Counted from the stretch's first letter, positions 1-8,156 are shown. The stretch is 64,000 bases of DNA from Cypionkella sp. (GCF_028290025.1 NZ_JAQGKQ010000113.1:1-64000); one strand, 5' to 3'. Notes: a model not told the origin generated them from the sequence alone. Program-made: numbers and translations.

Positions 1-598
1 GTAGGTATTACTGTTTGATGAACCCCTCTCTAACCTTGACGCGAAACTCCGCGTGCTGATGCTGACTGAGATTATAGAGCTGCACCAACGCCTGAAAACC
101 ACCTCCGTGTAGGTCACCCACGTCCAGTTCGATGAGATGACCATGGCCGACAAAATCGTGGTGATGCAGGGTGGCCGCATCGAGCAAGTCGGCGCACCGC
201 TAGAGCTTTACGATCGCCCTGCCAACATCTTCGTCGCCTCCTTCATCGGCTCGCCCTCGATGAACCTGATCGACGGCGTCGTGAAGGGCGGCATGGTTGA
301 CGTTGACGGCGCGCGCCTCGCTCTGCCGCCCGGATCAAACGCCACCGAAGGCCAGCAAGTCGTCTACGGGGTGCGCCCAGAAACCTTCGCCCTCAGCCCG
401 CAGGGCCTTGCTGGCACCATCGCGGTGGTCGAGCCGACAGGCTCCGAAACCCATGTCGTGGTGCGCATCTCAGGCCGCGAAGTCACCGCCGTGTTCCGCG
501 ACCGCGTCAGCTTCCGCCCCGGCGACGCCATCACCCTCGCCCCCGACGCCACCCAATCACACATTTTCGACAAAGCCACCGGGCAGCGGCTAGTGTAA
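1..598 (+). pseudogene. ABC transporter ATP-binding protein (MalK/UgpC type), decayed 3' part
   Basis: Reading the frame from base 5 gives the second half of a sugar-importer ATPase: Walker B LLFDEP, D-loop SNLDAKLR, then a switch-region histidine (VTHVQ, where the family has THDQ) and a TOBE-type C-terminal domain to the stop at 596-598. The frame is interrupted by TAG at 110-112, inside the usual T-x-x-Y-V-T-H stretch where Tyr is expected, and by another TAG at 2-4 just before Walker B. An ATG at 137 could only produce a 153-residue TOBE fragment without the ATPase core. The 5' part lies outside the window. A sequencing error could explain one stop; two stops plus the D-to-V change favour a real pseudogene. 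The next genes, for a mutarotase and ribokinase, suggest it once served a pentose or deoxyhexose importer. Confidence 0.8.
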
Positions 599-658
599 CA
601 CCGCGGCCTTGACCGCAGGATCAAATCCAGCACAACTAGCCGCAAAAGGGAGGGCACC

Positions 659-1114
659 ATGCTCAAAGGAATTGACCCGCGCTTGAACGCGGAAGTGCTG
701 CATTGCCTGCGCGCGATGGGCCACGGCGATGTGCTGATCTTGGCTGACACTAACTTTCCAGCGGATTCCATCGCCCGCGCCACAGTCACCGGCAAACTGC
801 TGCGGATGGAAAACCTCACCTGCGCCGAAGCCGCGGCAGCCATCCTGTCGGTTTATCCGCTGGATACTTTCGTGCCCGACTTTGCCGGCCGCATGGAAGT
901 CGTAGGCTTCCCCGATGAAATCCCACCCGTGCAAGCCGAGGTGCAAGCCGAAATCAACGCCGCCGAAGGCTCCACCCGCCCGATGATCTCGATTGAGCGT
1001 TTCGCCTTCTACGACATGGCGCGCGAAGCTTATGCCGTGATCCAAACCGGAGAGCGCCGTTTCTACGGCTGCTTCATGCTGCGCAAAGGCGTGATCCCGC
1101 CAGAGGCGCAGTAA
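659..1114 (+). CDS. RbsD/FucU family sugar mutarotase
   Basis: This 151-residue protein matches the length of the L-fucose mutarotase/D-ribose pyranase family. These cytoplasmic enzymes interconvert sugar anomers or ring forms after import. The N-terminus carries the conserved R-A-M-G-H-G-D block with His22 and Asp30, and the C-terminus has the Y-A-V-I-Q-T-G-E-R-x-F-Y-G region that supplies the family's tyrosine and arginine. The pattern is closer to FucU than to RbsD. The ATG follows a good AGGGAG ribosome site. Its stop lies one base before the start of the ribokinase gene, so the two are almost certainly cotranscribed. Substrate (fucose, ribose or another aldose) cannot be read from the sequence. 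Confidence 0.85.
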   Translation: MLKGIDPRLNAEVLHCLRAMGHGDVLILADTNFPADSIARATVTGKLLRMENLTCAEAAAAILSVYPLDTFVPDFAGRMEVVGFPDEIPPVQAEVQAEINAAEGSTRPMISIERFAFYDMAREAYAVIQTGERRFYGCFMLRKGVIPPEAQ

Positions 1115-1115
1115 C

Positions 1116-2048
1116 ATGAGCAACGCTGCAAAACCCATTGTAATCCTTGGTATCTTCGTCGCAGACACCGCCTACCGCGCAGAACGTCAGCCCAAAATGG
1201 GTGAGACGATCTTGGGCAATTCCTTCGTACTCGGCCCGGGCGGCAAAGGCTCCAACCAAGCCGTCGCTGCCGCTATGGCAGGCGGCAAAACCCGTTTCAT
1301 CACGCGGTTAGGCGATGACGCCTTTGCCGAAATCGCGCGGTCCACTTGGGCGAAAGCGGGGGTGATCCCCGAAGTCAAAATCGACGCCGAAAGCTACACC
1401 GGGGCGGCCTATATCTTCATCGAAGAAGCCACCGGCAACAACGCCATCATCGTCTCACCGGGAGCCGCTGGCCGCGTATCCATCGAAGATGTCGAGGAAA
1501 AAGCCGAGCTCATCGCCTCCGCCGCAATCTTCGTAACGCAACTCGAACAACCAATCCCCGCCGCCAAACGCGCCCTGGAAATCGCCCGCGCCGCAGGTGT
1601 CACCACCATCCTGAACCCCGCCCCAGCCGCGACGCTTGGCGACGATATCCTAGCCCTCTGCGATTACGTCACCCCAAATGAGACCGAAACCGAAGCCCTA
1701 ACCGGCCTCCCCGTCACCACCGTCGCCGAAGCCGAAATCGCCGCCGACGCTCTCCTCGCCCGCGGCGTCGGTGCCGTGGTAATGACCCTCGGCGACAAAG
1801 GCGCTCTCTACCGCGACCGCACCCGCTCGGTCCACGTCCCCGTAATCTCCGCAGGTAAAGTCGTAGAAACCACCGGCGCGGGCGACGCCTTCAACGGCGG
1901 TTTTGCAGTCGCGCTCTGCGAAGGCCGCGACGTCGTAGAAGCCGTCCGCTTCGGCTGCGCCACAGCAGGCATCTCCGTCACCCGAGCAGGCACCGCCCCC
2001 TCAATGCCGTCCCGAGCCGAAATCGATGCCCTGCTCGCCAAGTCCTGA
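1116..2048 (+). CDS. rbsK: ribokinase (PfkB family)
   Basis: The 310-residue product phosphorylates a free sugar, most likely ribose or a related pentose, using ATP. Visible family signatures are the G-G-K-G-S-N-Q-A substrate-lid motif at about residues 42-49 and the anion-hole/catalytic motif T-T-G-A-G-D-A-F-N-G-G near residue 253, whose Asp is the catalytic base. It starts one base after the mutarotase stop, forming a two-gene unit downstream of the decayed ABC ATPase. That grouping resembles a reduced rbs operon. Specificity within PfkB kinases is not certain. Confidence 0.85.
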   Translation: MSNAAKPIVILGIFVADTAYRAERQPKMGETILGNSFVLGPGGKGSNQAVAAAMAGGKTRFITRLGDDAFAEIARSTWAKAGVIPEVKIDAESYTGAAYIFIEEATGNNAIIVSPGAAGRVSIEDVEEKAELIASAAIFVTQLEQPIPAAKRALEIARAAGVTTILNPAPAATLGDDILALCDYVTPNETETEALTGLPVTTVAEAEIAADALLARGVGAVVMTLGDKGALYRDRTRSVHVPVISAGKVVETTGAGDAFNGGFAVALCEGRDVVEAVRFGCATAGISVTRAGTAPSMPSRAEIDALLAKS

Positions 2049-2083
2049 ACGCTTAGCGCCTCACCAAAGCGCGATGCTCCGCA

Positions 2084-2153
2084 GGGGATATTTAGACCAA
2101 TGCGAAAGCCGAAACCTACAATTTCGCACTGGCCAAAATATCCCCGCCGGAGG
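2084..2153. repeat. bipartite inverted repeat at convergent gene ends (copy 1)
   Basis: GGGGATATTT (2084-2093) pairs with AAATATCCCC (2136-2145), and an inner TGCGAAA (2101-2107) pairs with TTTCGCA (2122-2128). The right arm continues into GCCGGAGGC. The same right-arm sequence, TTTCRCAYTGG followed by AAATATCCCCGCCGGAGGC, recurs near 9783 and 13571. It lies between the convergent ribokinase and isomerase genes, so it may act as a bidirectional terminator. Confidence 0.7.
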
Positions 2154-2184
2154 CTCTTGATATCAATCATCACACTGGAAATCG

Positions 2185-2199
2185 TTAATAAACCCTTAA
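2185..2199. promoter_or_regulatory. TTAA-N7-TTAA motif (CtrA-like)
   Basis: TTAA at 2185-2188 and TTAA at 2196-2199 are separated by exactly seven bases and followed by C. This fits the CtrA response-regulator consensus of alphaproteobacteria. It lies between two convergent genes, where no promoter is expected, so it may be fortuitous or part of the dispersed intergenic repeat. Confidence 0.25.
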
Positions 2200-2210
2200 C
2201 TACCCCCCGC

Positions 2211-2257
2211 TAACCCGTTGATTCATATAAGCCACCCTCCCGCGCCACGTGTGGACA
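2211..2257 (-). repeat. dispersed 3'-end element, copy 1 (TAACCCGTTGA ... CCACGTGTGGACA)
   Basis: TAACCCGTTGA, then ATAT, GCCACCC and CCACGTGTGGACA occur here directly after the stop of the minus-strand isomerase gene. A close relative, with TAACCCGTTGA and GCCACCC unchanged and CCACATGTGGACA at the end, lies at 33360-33405, again abutting a minus-strand stop codon. A weaker version lies at 13653-13696. Function is unknown. Confidence 0.6.
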
Positions 2258-2793
2258 TCACTCCATATTGGTATGCCGCGCCCGCATAGCCTCAGCCGCC
2301 TCACCCTTCATTTCCCGCAACCTCAGCACCATAATTTCGAACACCAAAAACATCGCCCCCTCAAACAAAGACCCCATCGGCAGCACCGAATCTCCACCCA
2401 AATCCCGCGCCATAGTCTGCGCCGGAATAACCAAAACCTGATCCGCCAGCGCCAGCGACGGCCCCGAAACCTCTGCCGTCACCATCAAAACCCCGGCACC
2501 CGCAGCCCGAGCCACCCCCGCCAAAGCTGTCACCGTCGAAAGCTCCCCCGGCCCACAAGCCGCGAAGAACAGATCGCCAACCCCAACGGCGGCGCGGTCA
2601 GATCGCCCTGCATCGAGACCGCCAACCCCAAATGATAGAGCCGCATCGCGAAGGCCCGCATCATCAGCCCCTCACGCCCGCAGCCATACAGCATCACCCG
2701 CCGAGCCGACAAAATCCGCCCACAAGCGGCCTCCACCGCCGCCTCATCAACCCGCTCCGCCACAGCACCCAACTCCGCGAGCGCCCCAAGCAT
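2258..2793 (-). pseudogene. SIS-domain sugar isomerase (6-phospho-3-hexuloisomerase-like), frameshifted
   Basis: Two minus-strand frames together make about 180 residues of a small SIS isomerase. The first half (2793 down to the break) has the Y-G-C-G-R-E-G nucleation motif and the second half has a V-T-A-x-V-S-G-P-S-L-A-L-A-D strand and a helical tail, as in HxlB/PHI proteins. The frame breaks at the CCCC run 2581-2584 (GGGG on the coding strand): one extra G restores the expected V-G-D-L-F-F-A-A-C-G-P-G-E. The start is ATG at 2793 with AGGA five bases upstream; a TTG at 2805 overlapping the kinase stop is the alternative. It is the last gene of the BtpA-M42-FGGY operon. Either a homopolymer sequencing error or a true loss of function is possible. 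Confidence 0.75.
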
Positions 2794-2801
2794 CAATTTC
2801 C

Positions 2802-4295
2802 TCAAACCACGCCCCCCAATTCATGCGCAATATCGCGGGTCTGCAAATACAGCCGCTTCCAGAGCGGATACTGCCGCGCATAAACCGCCTCAGACACCGG
2901 CTGCACCACCCGCGCAACCGGGTTCCATTCCGCGATCTCATCCGGCAACACCCGCCCCACCGCCACCGCCGCCAGAAACGCATCGCCATAACTCGCGCCG
3001 ATCGTTTTCTCCGCCACGCTCTGCGGCACGCCGCCAATATCCGAGGTCGCCTGCATCCAAACCGCGTTCTTCGTGCCACCCCCGACCGCCAGCACCCGCA
3101 CAGGCTCGGCCCCGAGTTCGCGGCAAACCTCCATCACATGCGCGGTTCCCGAAGCGATCCCCTCCAACACCGCACGAAACAGATCGCCGCGTTGATGCGT
3201 CAGGTTCAGCCCAAAGAACGCCCCAACCGCGCCCGCATCATGGATCGGCGTGCGCTCACCCGAGAAATACGGCAGGCACAGCAAACCCTTCGCTCCCTTC
3301 GGACTGGCCGCCGCCTCGCTTGCCAAAATCCCAAACGCACCGTCCCCCAACTCGCGCGCAAACTGGTCGCGAAACCAATGCGTCAGCGTGCCAGAAGTGG
3401 CCAACCCCGCCATTGAGGCGTGCTGTCCCGGATACAGCCACGGCGCATACCACATCCTAGGGTCGCGCACCGGAAGCGCCGTCAACTGAATGATGAAAAT
3501 CGTCGAGCCATACATCATCATCATTTCGCCCGGATCGCGCACCCCCACCGAAACCGCCTCTGCCGCCGCATCAATCGTGCCCACAGTCACCGGAGTGCCC
3601 ACCGCCAACCCAGTTTTCGCAGCCGCCTCAGCCGTCACATGACCAGCAATTTCCGTGCTCCACGCCAGCCTTGGCAGGCGATCCACAGCGATGATACCCG
3701 CTGCCAAATCCTCCGCCCAACTCAGCGTGTTCACATCATACAACGGCGAGAAATTCGCCGCCGTGTAGTGATCCATCACATAGTCGCCGGTCAGCTTCCA
3801 CGTCAGATAAGGCGTTGCCGACAACACCATCGCGGTCTGCGCGTAAATCTCGGGCCGCTGTTGCTTCAGCCACAAAATCTTCGGCCCCACCGATTGCGAG
3901 GTCAGCGCATTGCCGCACCGCGCCATGATGACCTCCGCGCCAATCCGCTCGGTCAGCTCAGAAATCTGCGCCGAAGCCCGCGTATCGACACCATAAAGCA
4001 CACCGTTCATCAGCGGTTTGCCAGCAGCGTCCACGGGCAGCATACAAGGGCCGATAGCCGAGCACGCCACCGCAACAATCTCCTCAGGTTCTACATGAGA
4101 GTCGCGAAGCAACGCCGTGGTAACAAATACAAAATCACCCCACCAGTCATCTTCCGCGCGGTGCTCCGCCCAGCCCGATTGCGGCACCAACATCTTATGC
4201 GCGCGCGACGCCTGAGCAATAATTGCCCCCGTAGCATCAACCAGCACGCCCTTTGTCTCAAAGGTGCCAATATCGACGCCGAGCGTGTAACTCAT
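2802..4295 (-). CDS. FGGY-family carbohydrate kinase (xylulokinase-like)
   Basis: This 497-residue kinase has the FGGY N-terminal phosphate-1 loop (L-G-V-D-I-G-T at residues 5-11, with T-K-G after it), the W-x-x-x-L ring region, a G-T-I-D-A-A-A-E-A-V segment carrying the catalytic Asp near the middle, and a late A-V-G-G-G-T-K-N phosphate motif. Length matches xylulokinases (about 480-500). It transfers phosphate from ATP to a ketose or polyol. It overlaps the upstream M42 peptidase by ATGA and precedes the isomerase gene, so translation is coupled. The exact sugar cannot be assigned; the phosphorylated product may be handed to the SIS isomerase downstream. Confidence 0.85.
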   Translation of the reverse strand: MSYTLGVDIGTFETKGVLVDATGAIIAQASRAHKMLVPQSGWAEHRAEDDWWGDFVFVTTALLRDSHVEPEEIVAVACSAIGPCMLPVDAAGKPLMNGVLYGVDTRASAQISELTERIGAEVIMARCGNALTSQSVGPKILWLKQQRPEIYAQTAMVLSATPYLTWKLTGDYVMDHYTAANFSPLYDVNTLSWAEDLAAGIIAVDRLPRLAWSTEIAGHVTAEAAAKTGLAVGTPVTVGTIDAAAEAVSVGVRDPGEMMMMYGSTIFIIQLTALPVRDPRMWYAPWLYPGQHASMAGLATSGTLTHWFRDQFARELGDGAFGILASEAAASPKGAKGLLCLPYFSGERTPIHDAGAVGAFFGLNLTHQRGDLFRAVLEGIASGTAHVMEVCRELGAEPVRVLAVGGGTKNAVWMQATSDIGGVPQSVAEKTIGASYGDAFLAAVAVGRVLPDEIAEWNPVARVVQPVSEAVYARQYPLWKRLYLQTRDIAHELGGVV

Positions 4296-5380
4296 CGCGG
4301 CCGCCGCGACAGATCAAACCCCGGGCCAATCTGCGACAGCGCCTGCTCCAACAGATCTACCATGCCGGAAAGATCCCGCATATCAAGCACTTCCAACGCG
4401 GAGTGACTGTAACGCATCGGGAAACCTACATCCAAACAGGCAACGCCTTCGGTGCCCATGAACTGAATATAGGACAGATCGGTCAGCGCCCCGGTATGGG
4501 CGGAGCGTTGCAGCGGCAGACCGCGCGCGTCTGCCGCTGCCTCAAACAGCCGCACCAAAGCCGGATGCGGAATGACCCCGTTCAAGGTGCCGCGACCGTG
4601 GAAGGAATAGAGCGAAATCCCCGGCCCGCCGCCCAAAGTAACCTCACCGCGCCCGGTCATATCAGGCGTGTCGCAGGCCAGCAGCAGATCAATCTGCAAG
4701 GCAATATCCGGCGCGCAGGACGTCGCCGCAGGCAGCACGCCGCGCAGGTTGTATTCCTCTTGCACCGACCAAACCAGATGCACCGTCGGCCCGGATTGCC
4801 GCCCCACCAGCCGTCGCCCAAGATCAATCAGCGCCGCACAGCCCGCGCGATCATCCACCGAAGTCCCCGCCAACCGATCCCCGGCAAGGTCAATCACCCG
4901 CGGCATATACACCACCGGGCAGCCAATTTTCACGCCCGCGGCCTCCGCCTCGGCACGGTTCGAAAACCCCGCATCGACGTAGAGTTCCGCATAAGGCACC
5001 ACCCGATATTTTTCATCCGGCGTGGTCGCATGGTGGCTTTTGTTGGCAATCAACCCCGGCAGATCGCCCTGATCGGTGCAAATCAGCACCGCTTGCGCAG
5101 CCAAAGCCCGCTCTGGCACGCCGCCCAGCCGCTCCAACCGGATCAGGCCAGAGTCCTCCACCTTGCGAATGATAAACCCCAGCTGATCCATATGGGTGAA
5201 GACCATCACCGAGGGTGCTTCAGGATCACCCGGCAAAGTAGCTACCAGATTGCCCAAACGATCCGAGCGATGCGAAATTCCCAAGCCATCGAGATGCCGC
5301 GCAATGCAGCCCGCCACCCGTTCCTCATAGCCCGAAAGCCCCGGTATCAGCATCAATTCCGTCAGTAATTGCCGCATCAT
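4292..5380 (-). CDS. M42 family metallopeptidase (FrvX-like aminopeptidase)
   Basis: The 362-residue protein carries the dinuclear-metal ligand set of M42/M28 peptidases: H63-x-D65 in T-H-M-D-Q, Asp in T-S-V-D-D-R-A-G, the Glu pair in S-V-Q-E-E-Y, Asp in L-A-C-D-T-P-D, and a C-terminal His in R-Y-S-H-S-A. M42 enzymes form large tetrahedral cytoplasmic complexes that remove N-terminal residues from short peptides. A peptidase between BtpA-like and sugar-kinase genes is the same odd pairing seen in frv and sgc sugar operons, so it may act on a glycosylamine or amide-like substrate rather than on peptides. Starts and stops overlap both neighbours by four bases. Confidence 0.85.
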   Translation of the reverse strand: MMRQLLTELMLIPGLSGYEERVAGCIARHLDGLGISHRSDRLGNLVATLPGDPEAPSVMVFTHMDQLGFIIRKVEDSGLIRLERLGGVPERALAAQAVLICTDQGDLPGLIANKSHHATTPDEKYRVVPYAELYVDAGFSNRAEAEAAGVKIGCPVVYMPRVIDLAGDRLAGTSVDDRAGCAALIDLGRRLVGRQSGPTVHLVWSVQEEYNLRGVLPAATSCAPDIALQIDLLLACDTPDMTGRGEVTLGGGPGISLYSFHGRGTLNGVIPHPALVRLFEAAADARGLPLQRSAHTGALTDLSYIQFMGTEGVACLDVGFPMRYSHSALEVLDMRDLSGMVDLLEQALSQIGPGFDLSRRPR

Positions 5381-6186
5381 GCCCCCCGCACCGCGCGCAC
5401 ACGGTCCATGAAATCACGCGCTCGCACAGGGTCCACCGCCGCCCAAGTATCGCCGCCATGCTTCAACGCGGACCCCACAATACAGCCATCCGCCACCCGC
5501 AAAACCTCCGCCACCGTGTCATGCTTCACCCCGGTATTCGCGAGCACAGGCGTATTCGGCAACACCCGCTTTACCGCCTCAAGATCGACCATCTTCGCGG
5601 CCTCGCCAGTGATCGCGCCGGACACCAACACCGCATCCGGGATCGACGAAAACACCGCCGAGCGTGCCCGATCCGGCAATGATCGAGGGTCCAATGACCC
5701 CGCGAACTCCGCCGAAACGTTATACAATTTCACCACACGGCTCGCGCCAATCCGCTGGCCATAGCGCAAAGCCGCCCCCGCATCAGGCGCCCAAACTCCC
5801 ATATCGCTCGCATAAGTCCCGGTGAAAATCTCACGCACAAACGCAGCCCCGGTCGCCGCCGCCAAGGCCATGGTCGCCATCGGATCCCACAGCACATTCA
5901 CCCCAAACGGCACGGCAATCTGCCCCCGCAACCGCCCGATCACATAGCCCATCGTCACCGTGCTCGCGGCATCGACGCGCAATTCATACGGCCGATCATT
6001 CTCGTTGCCAAACATCACCGCATCAAATCCCGCCGCCTGCAACGCCGTCAGATCAGCCAAAGCCCCGGCAATTATCCCCTCGACGCCCGCCTCTGGATCA
6101 TGCAGCGGCGTCCCGGGCATCGCCCCCAGATGCACCATCGCAATCACCGGCTTTTTCGCACCGAATACCTCCGCAAATCTCGTCAT
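5377..6186 (-). CDS. BtpA/SgcQ family TIM-barrel protein
   Basis: The 269-residue product begins M-T-R-F-A-E-V-F-G and soon has P-V-I-A-M-V-H-L-G-A-M-P-G, the hallmark N-terminus of BtpA-family proteins; M-F-G-N-E-N-D-R-P-Y and the late V-L-A-N-T-G segment support this. BtpA was named for photosystem I biogenesis in cyanobacteria, but bacterial relatives (SgcQ) sit in sugar operons and probably act as aldolase- or nucleosidase-like enzymes. The start at 6186 is preferred because GGGAGG precedes it; an in-frame ATG at 6225 lacks such a site. It is first in the minus-strand operon and its stop overlaps the M42 start. Confidence 0.85.
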   Translation of the reverse strand: MTRFAEVFGAKKPVIAMVHLGAMPGTPLHDPEAGVEGIIAGALADLTALQAAGFDAVMFGNENDRPYELRVDAASTVTMGYVIGRLRGQIAVPFGVNVLWDPMATMALAAATGAAFVREIFTGTYASDMGVWAPDAGAALRYGQRIGASRVVKLYNVSAEFAGSLDPRSLPDRARSAVFSSIPDAVLVSGAITGEAAKMVDLEAVKRVLPNTPVLANTGVKHDTVAEVLRVADGCIVGSALKHGGDTWAAVDPVRARDFMDRVRAVRGA

Positions 6187-6246
6187 AAAACCCTCCCGTT
6201 TTGCGAAGGCTAACGCGAAAGCCATTGGCCGGGAAGGCAGAACATA

Positions 6247-6258
6247 CTAGCATGTCAG
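6247..6258. promoter_or_regulatory. candidate GntR operator (CTAGCATGTCAG)
   Basis: CTAGCATGTCAG matches ten of twelve bases of the perfect palindrome CTAACATGTTAG at 8144-8155, which lies at the start of the GntR-regulator gene. It sits in the 91-bp divergent promoter region between the BtpA operon and the aldo/keto reductase gene, so one regulator could control both directions. Confidence 0.55.
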
Positions 6259-6277
6259 TTAAAATCAGGGGGCGAAT

Positions 6278-7297
6278 ATGCAGGTCAGACACTGGGATCG
6301 CTTGGGCAACGGCGGCCTAGGCTTCACCGAATTGGGCTTCGGCGCGGCCCCGCTTGGCAATCTTTACCGCGCGATTTCCGAAACCGACGCCCAAGCCATC
6401 CTGACTCGCGCTTGGGATGCAGGCGTGCGCTATTTTGACACCGCGCCGCTCTATGGCCTTGGCCTGTCCGAAACCCGGCTCAATCACTTTCTGCGCGACA
6501 AACCTCGCGACAGCTACATTCTGTCAACCAAAGTCGGCCGCCACCTGCGGGTTTGCCCGCCCGATCAGCGCGACGGCTTTGCCAAATGGTTTGAGGTGCC
6601 CGCCCGAAATGAGGTCTACGATTACAGCTATGACGGCGTGATGCGCTCGCTTGAGGCGTCGCTCGAACGCCTCGGGCTTGACCGCATCGACATCCTCTAT
6701 GCGCATGATCTTGATGTCGGAAATCACGGCTCGCAGACCAACCTCGACGCCAAACTCAGCGAGTTCATGGCGGGCGGCTACCGCGCGCTACGGGAATTGC
6801 GCGATCAAGGCGTGATCAAAGCCTTCGGCGCGGGGGTGAACGAATGGCAGCCCTGCCAATGGCTGCTGGAGCGTGGCGATTTCGACCTGTTCCTGCTCGC
6901 GGGCCGCTACACTTTGCTCGAACAAGCGCCGCTCATCAGCTTCCTGCCCCTCGCCCAACAACGCGGCGTCGGCATCATCATCGGCGGCCCCTACAATTCC
7001 GGCATCCTCGCCAGCGGACCAAAACCCGGCGCGTTTTACAATTACGACCCGGCCCCCGAGCCTATTCTCGCCCGCGTAGCCGCCATCCAAGCCATATGCG
7101 AAGCCCACAATACCCGCCTCGTCGATGCCGCTTTCCAGTTCCCTCTGCGCCATCCAGCGGTGGTTTCCATCATCCCCGGCGGTCAAGGCGTCGCCGAAAT
7201 GGACAGCAACGTGACAGCCGCAAACGCCCAAATCCCCGCCGAACTATGGGCCGATCTGAAAGCCCAAGGTCTGCTCCACCCCGACGCCCCAATCTAA
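6278..7297 (+). CDS. aldo/keto reductase (aldose or pyridoxal 4-dehydrogenase type)
   Basis: The 339-residue protein shows the full AKR catalytic tetrad: Asp54, Tyr59 (D-T-A-P-L-Y-G), Lys85 (L-S-T-K-V-G-R) and His143 (L-Y-A-H-D-L-D). The long A-P-L-G-N entry motif, the D-Y-S-Y-D-G segment and the end W-A-D-L-K-A-Q-G-L-L place it with D-threo-aldose (L-fucose) 1-dehydrogenases and pyridoxal 4-dehydrogenases, which oxidise a cyclic hemiacetal to a lactone with NAD(P). A FucU-like mutarotase lies 5 kb away, consistent with aldose oxidation. A clear paralogue is encoded at 32051-33067. It is transcribed divergently from the BtpA operon with a GntR-like operator between. Confidence 0.85.
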   Translation: MQVRHWDRLGNGGLGFTELGFGAAPLGNLYRAISETDAQAILTRAWDAGVRYFDTAPLYGLGLSETRLNHFLRDKPRDSYILSTKVGRHLRVCPPDQRDGFAKWFEVPARNEVYDYSYDGVMRSLEASLERLGLDRIDILYAHDLDVGNHGSQTNLDAKLSEFMAGGYRALRELRDQGVIKAFGAGVNEWQPCQWLLERGDFDLFLLAGRYTLLEQAPLISFLPLAQQRGVGIIIGGPYNSGILASGPKPGAFYNYDPAPEPILARVAAIQAICEAHNTRLVDAAFQFPLRHPAVVSIIPGGQGVAEMDSNVTAANAQIPAELWADLKAQGLLHPDAPI

Positions 7298-7316
7298 CTA
7301 AAACTTACCTAAAATT

Positions 7317-7340
7317 GTCATCCTCTCTGCTCAAATATCC
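7317..7340 (-). repeat. 24-bp dispersed repeat GGATATTTGAGCAGAGAGGATGAC, copy B
   Basis: On the minus strand this reads GGATATTTGAGCAGAGAGGATGAC. It lies between the convergent aldo/keto reductase and GntR genes. A GCGGC-CCTTC-GCCGC hairpin follows at 7351-7365. Other copies are near 9738, 11934, 14841 and 17580, all at gene 3' ends or between operons. Confidence 0.65.
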
Positions 7341-7410
7341 CACGGGGGAAGCGGCCCTTCGCCGCGCGGGGGTGTGACCCCCCCCGTCCGACAGCTCATC
7401 AGACCGCACC

Positions 7411-8142
7411 TCAAGGATTAAACAACTCCGGGTGGCTGCGCTCCAAAGGCTCCAGATACGTCACCAATTTGCGCAAATGCAGCCGCATCGCCGCCCGCGC
7501 CGCCTGCGGATCGCGCGCTTCGAGTGCCGCCATAATCGCGCGATGCTCGGCCAAAGTCGCGCTAACTCTACCATCCACCGGAAGCACCAACCGCCGCGCT
7601 CGCTCGACATGCACCCAAGCACTTTCCGCCACCGCCGACAGCTTGCGATAGCCGGTAAAGCTGCGGATCATCTCATGCATCTCACCGTCAAGCTGGTAAA
7701 ACCCCGGAATATCACAATCCCCGAGCAACGCCGCCTGCACCGTCAGATTGCGCCGCAACGCCACCAACTGTTCTTCGCTGATGCTTTCGGCAACCAGTTC
7801 AATGGCTTGCAATTCGATCGCTTCGCGCAGGAACGCCCCCTCCCTGATTTCCGCCATCGAAAACCGCGCCACATAGGTGCCCGCCTGTGGGATCACATCG
7901 ACCAGCCCCTCATTGGCCAGCCGCGCCACCGCATCCGAAACCGGGCTGCGTGAGACGCCCAATTCAGCGCAAATCTCGGGCTTGCGCAAGATTTCACCGG
8001 GGCGATAGCTCAGCGATAAAATCGCCTGCCGCAAGGTTTGATAAACCTTATGGCCAAGCGAGCCAGAAAATTCCTCAAGCGGGCGCAGGCTGCGATCCGC
8101 CAAGATCGGCTCTTGTGAGAAACTGTCATCGGGCTGTAACAT
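7411..8142 (-). CDS. GntR family transcriptional regulator (FadR/FCD type)
   Basis: The 243-residue protein has an N-terminal winged helix (about residues 28-95, with R-P-G-E-I-L-R-K and L-G-V-S-R-S-P-V-S-D-A) followed by an all-helical FCD domain with the F-L-R-E-A-I-E-L-Q-A entry and the E-H-R-A-I-M-A-A-L-E-A-R-D end motif. FCD regulators usually bind sugar acids or organic acids and repress adjacent catabolic genes. Its start codon abuts a perfect 14-bp palindrome (8143-8156) shared with the divergent UxaA-family dehydratase. This implies autoregulation and control of that gene, and probably of the 6247-6258 site too. Confidence 0.88.
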   Translation of the reverse strand: MLQPDDSFSQEPILADRSLRPLEEFSGSLGHKVYQTLRQAILSLSYRPGEILRKPEICAELGVSRSPVSDAVARLANEGLVDVIPQAGTYVARFSMAEIREGAFLREAIELQAIELVAESISEEQLVALRRNLTVQAALLGDCDIPGFYQLDGEMHEMIRSFTGYRKLSAVAESAWVHVERARRLVLPVDGRVSATLAEHRAIMAALEARDPQAARAAMRLHLRKLVTYLEPLERSHPELFNP

Positions 8143-8156
8143 GCTAACATGTTAGC
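8143..8156. promoter_or_regulatory. palindromic GntR operator GCTAACATGTTAGC
   Basis: GCTAACATGTTAGC is a perfect 14-bp palindrome immediately upstream of the regulator start and 37 bases before the dehydratase start at 8194. Spacing and symmetry fit an FCD-GntR dimer site. A close match occurs at 6247-6258. Confidence 0.65.

Noticed and set aside
1346..1681. Arg/His-rich frames opposite or inside high-G+C genes (for example 1346-1681, 24645-24890)
   Set aside because: Repeated Arg, Pro, His and Ser runs are typical of shadow frames in high-G+C DNA, and the true frames have family motifs.
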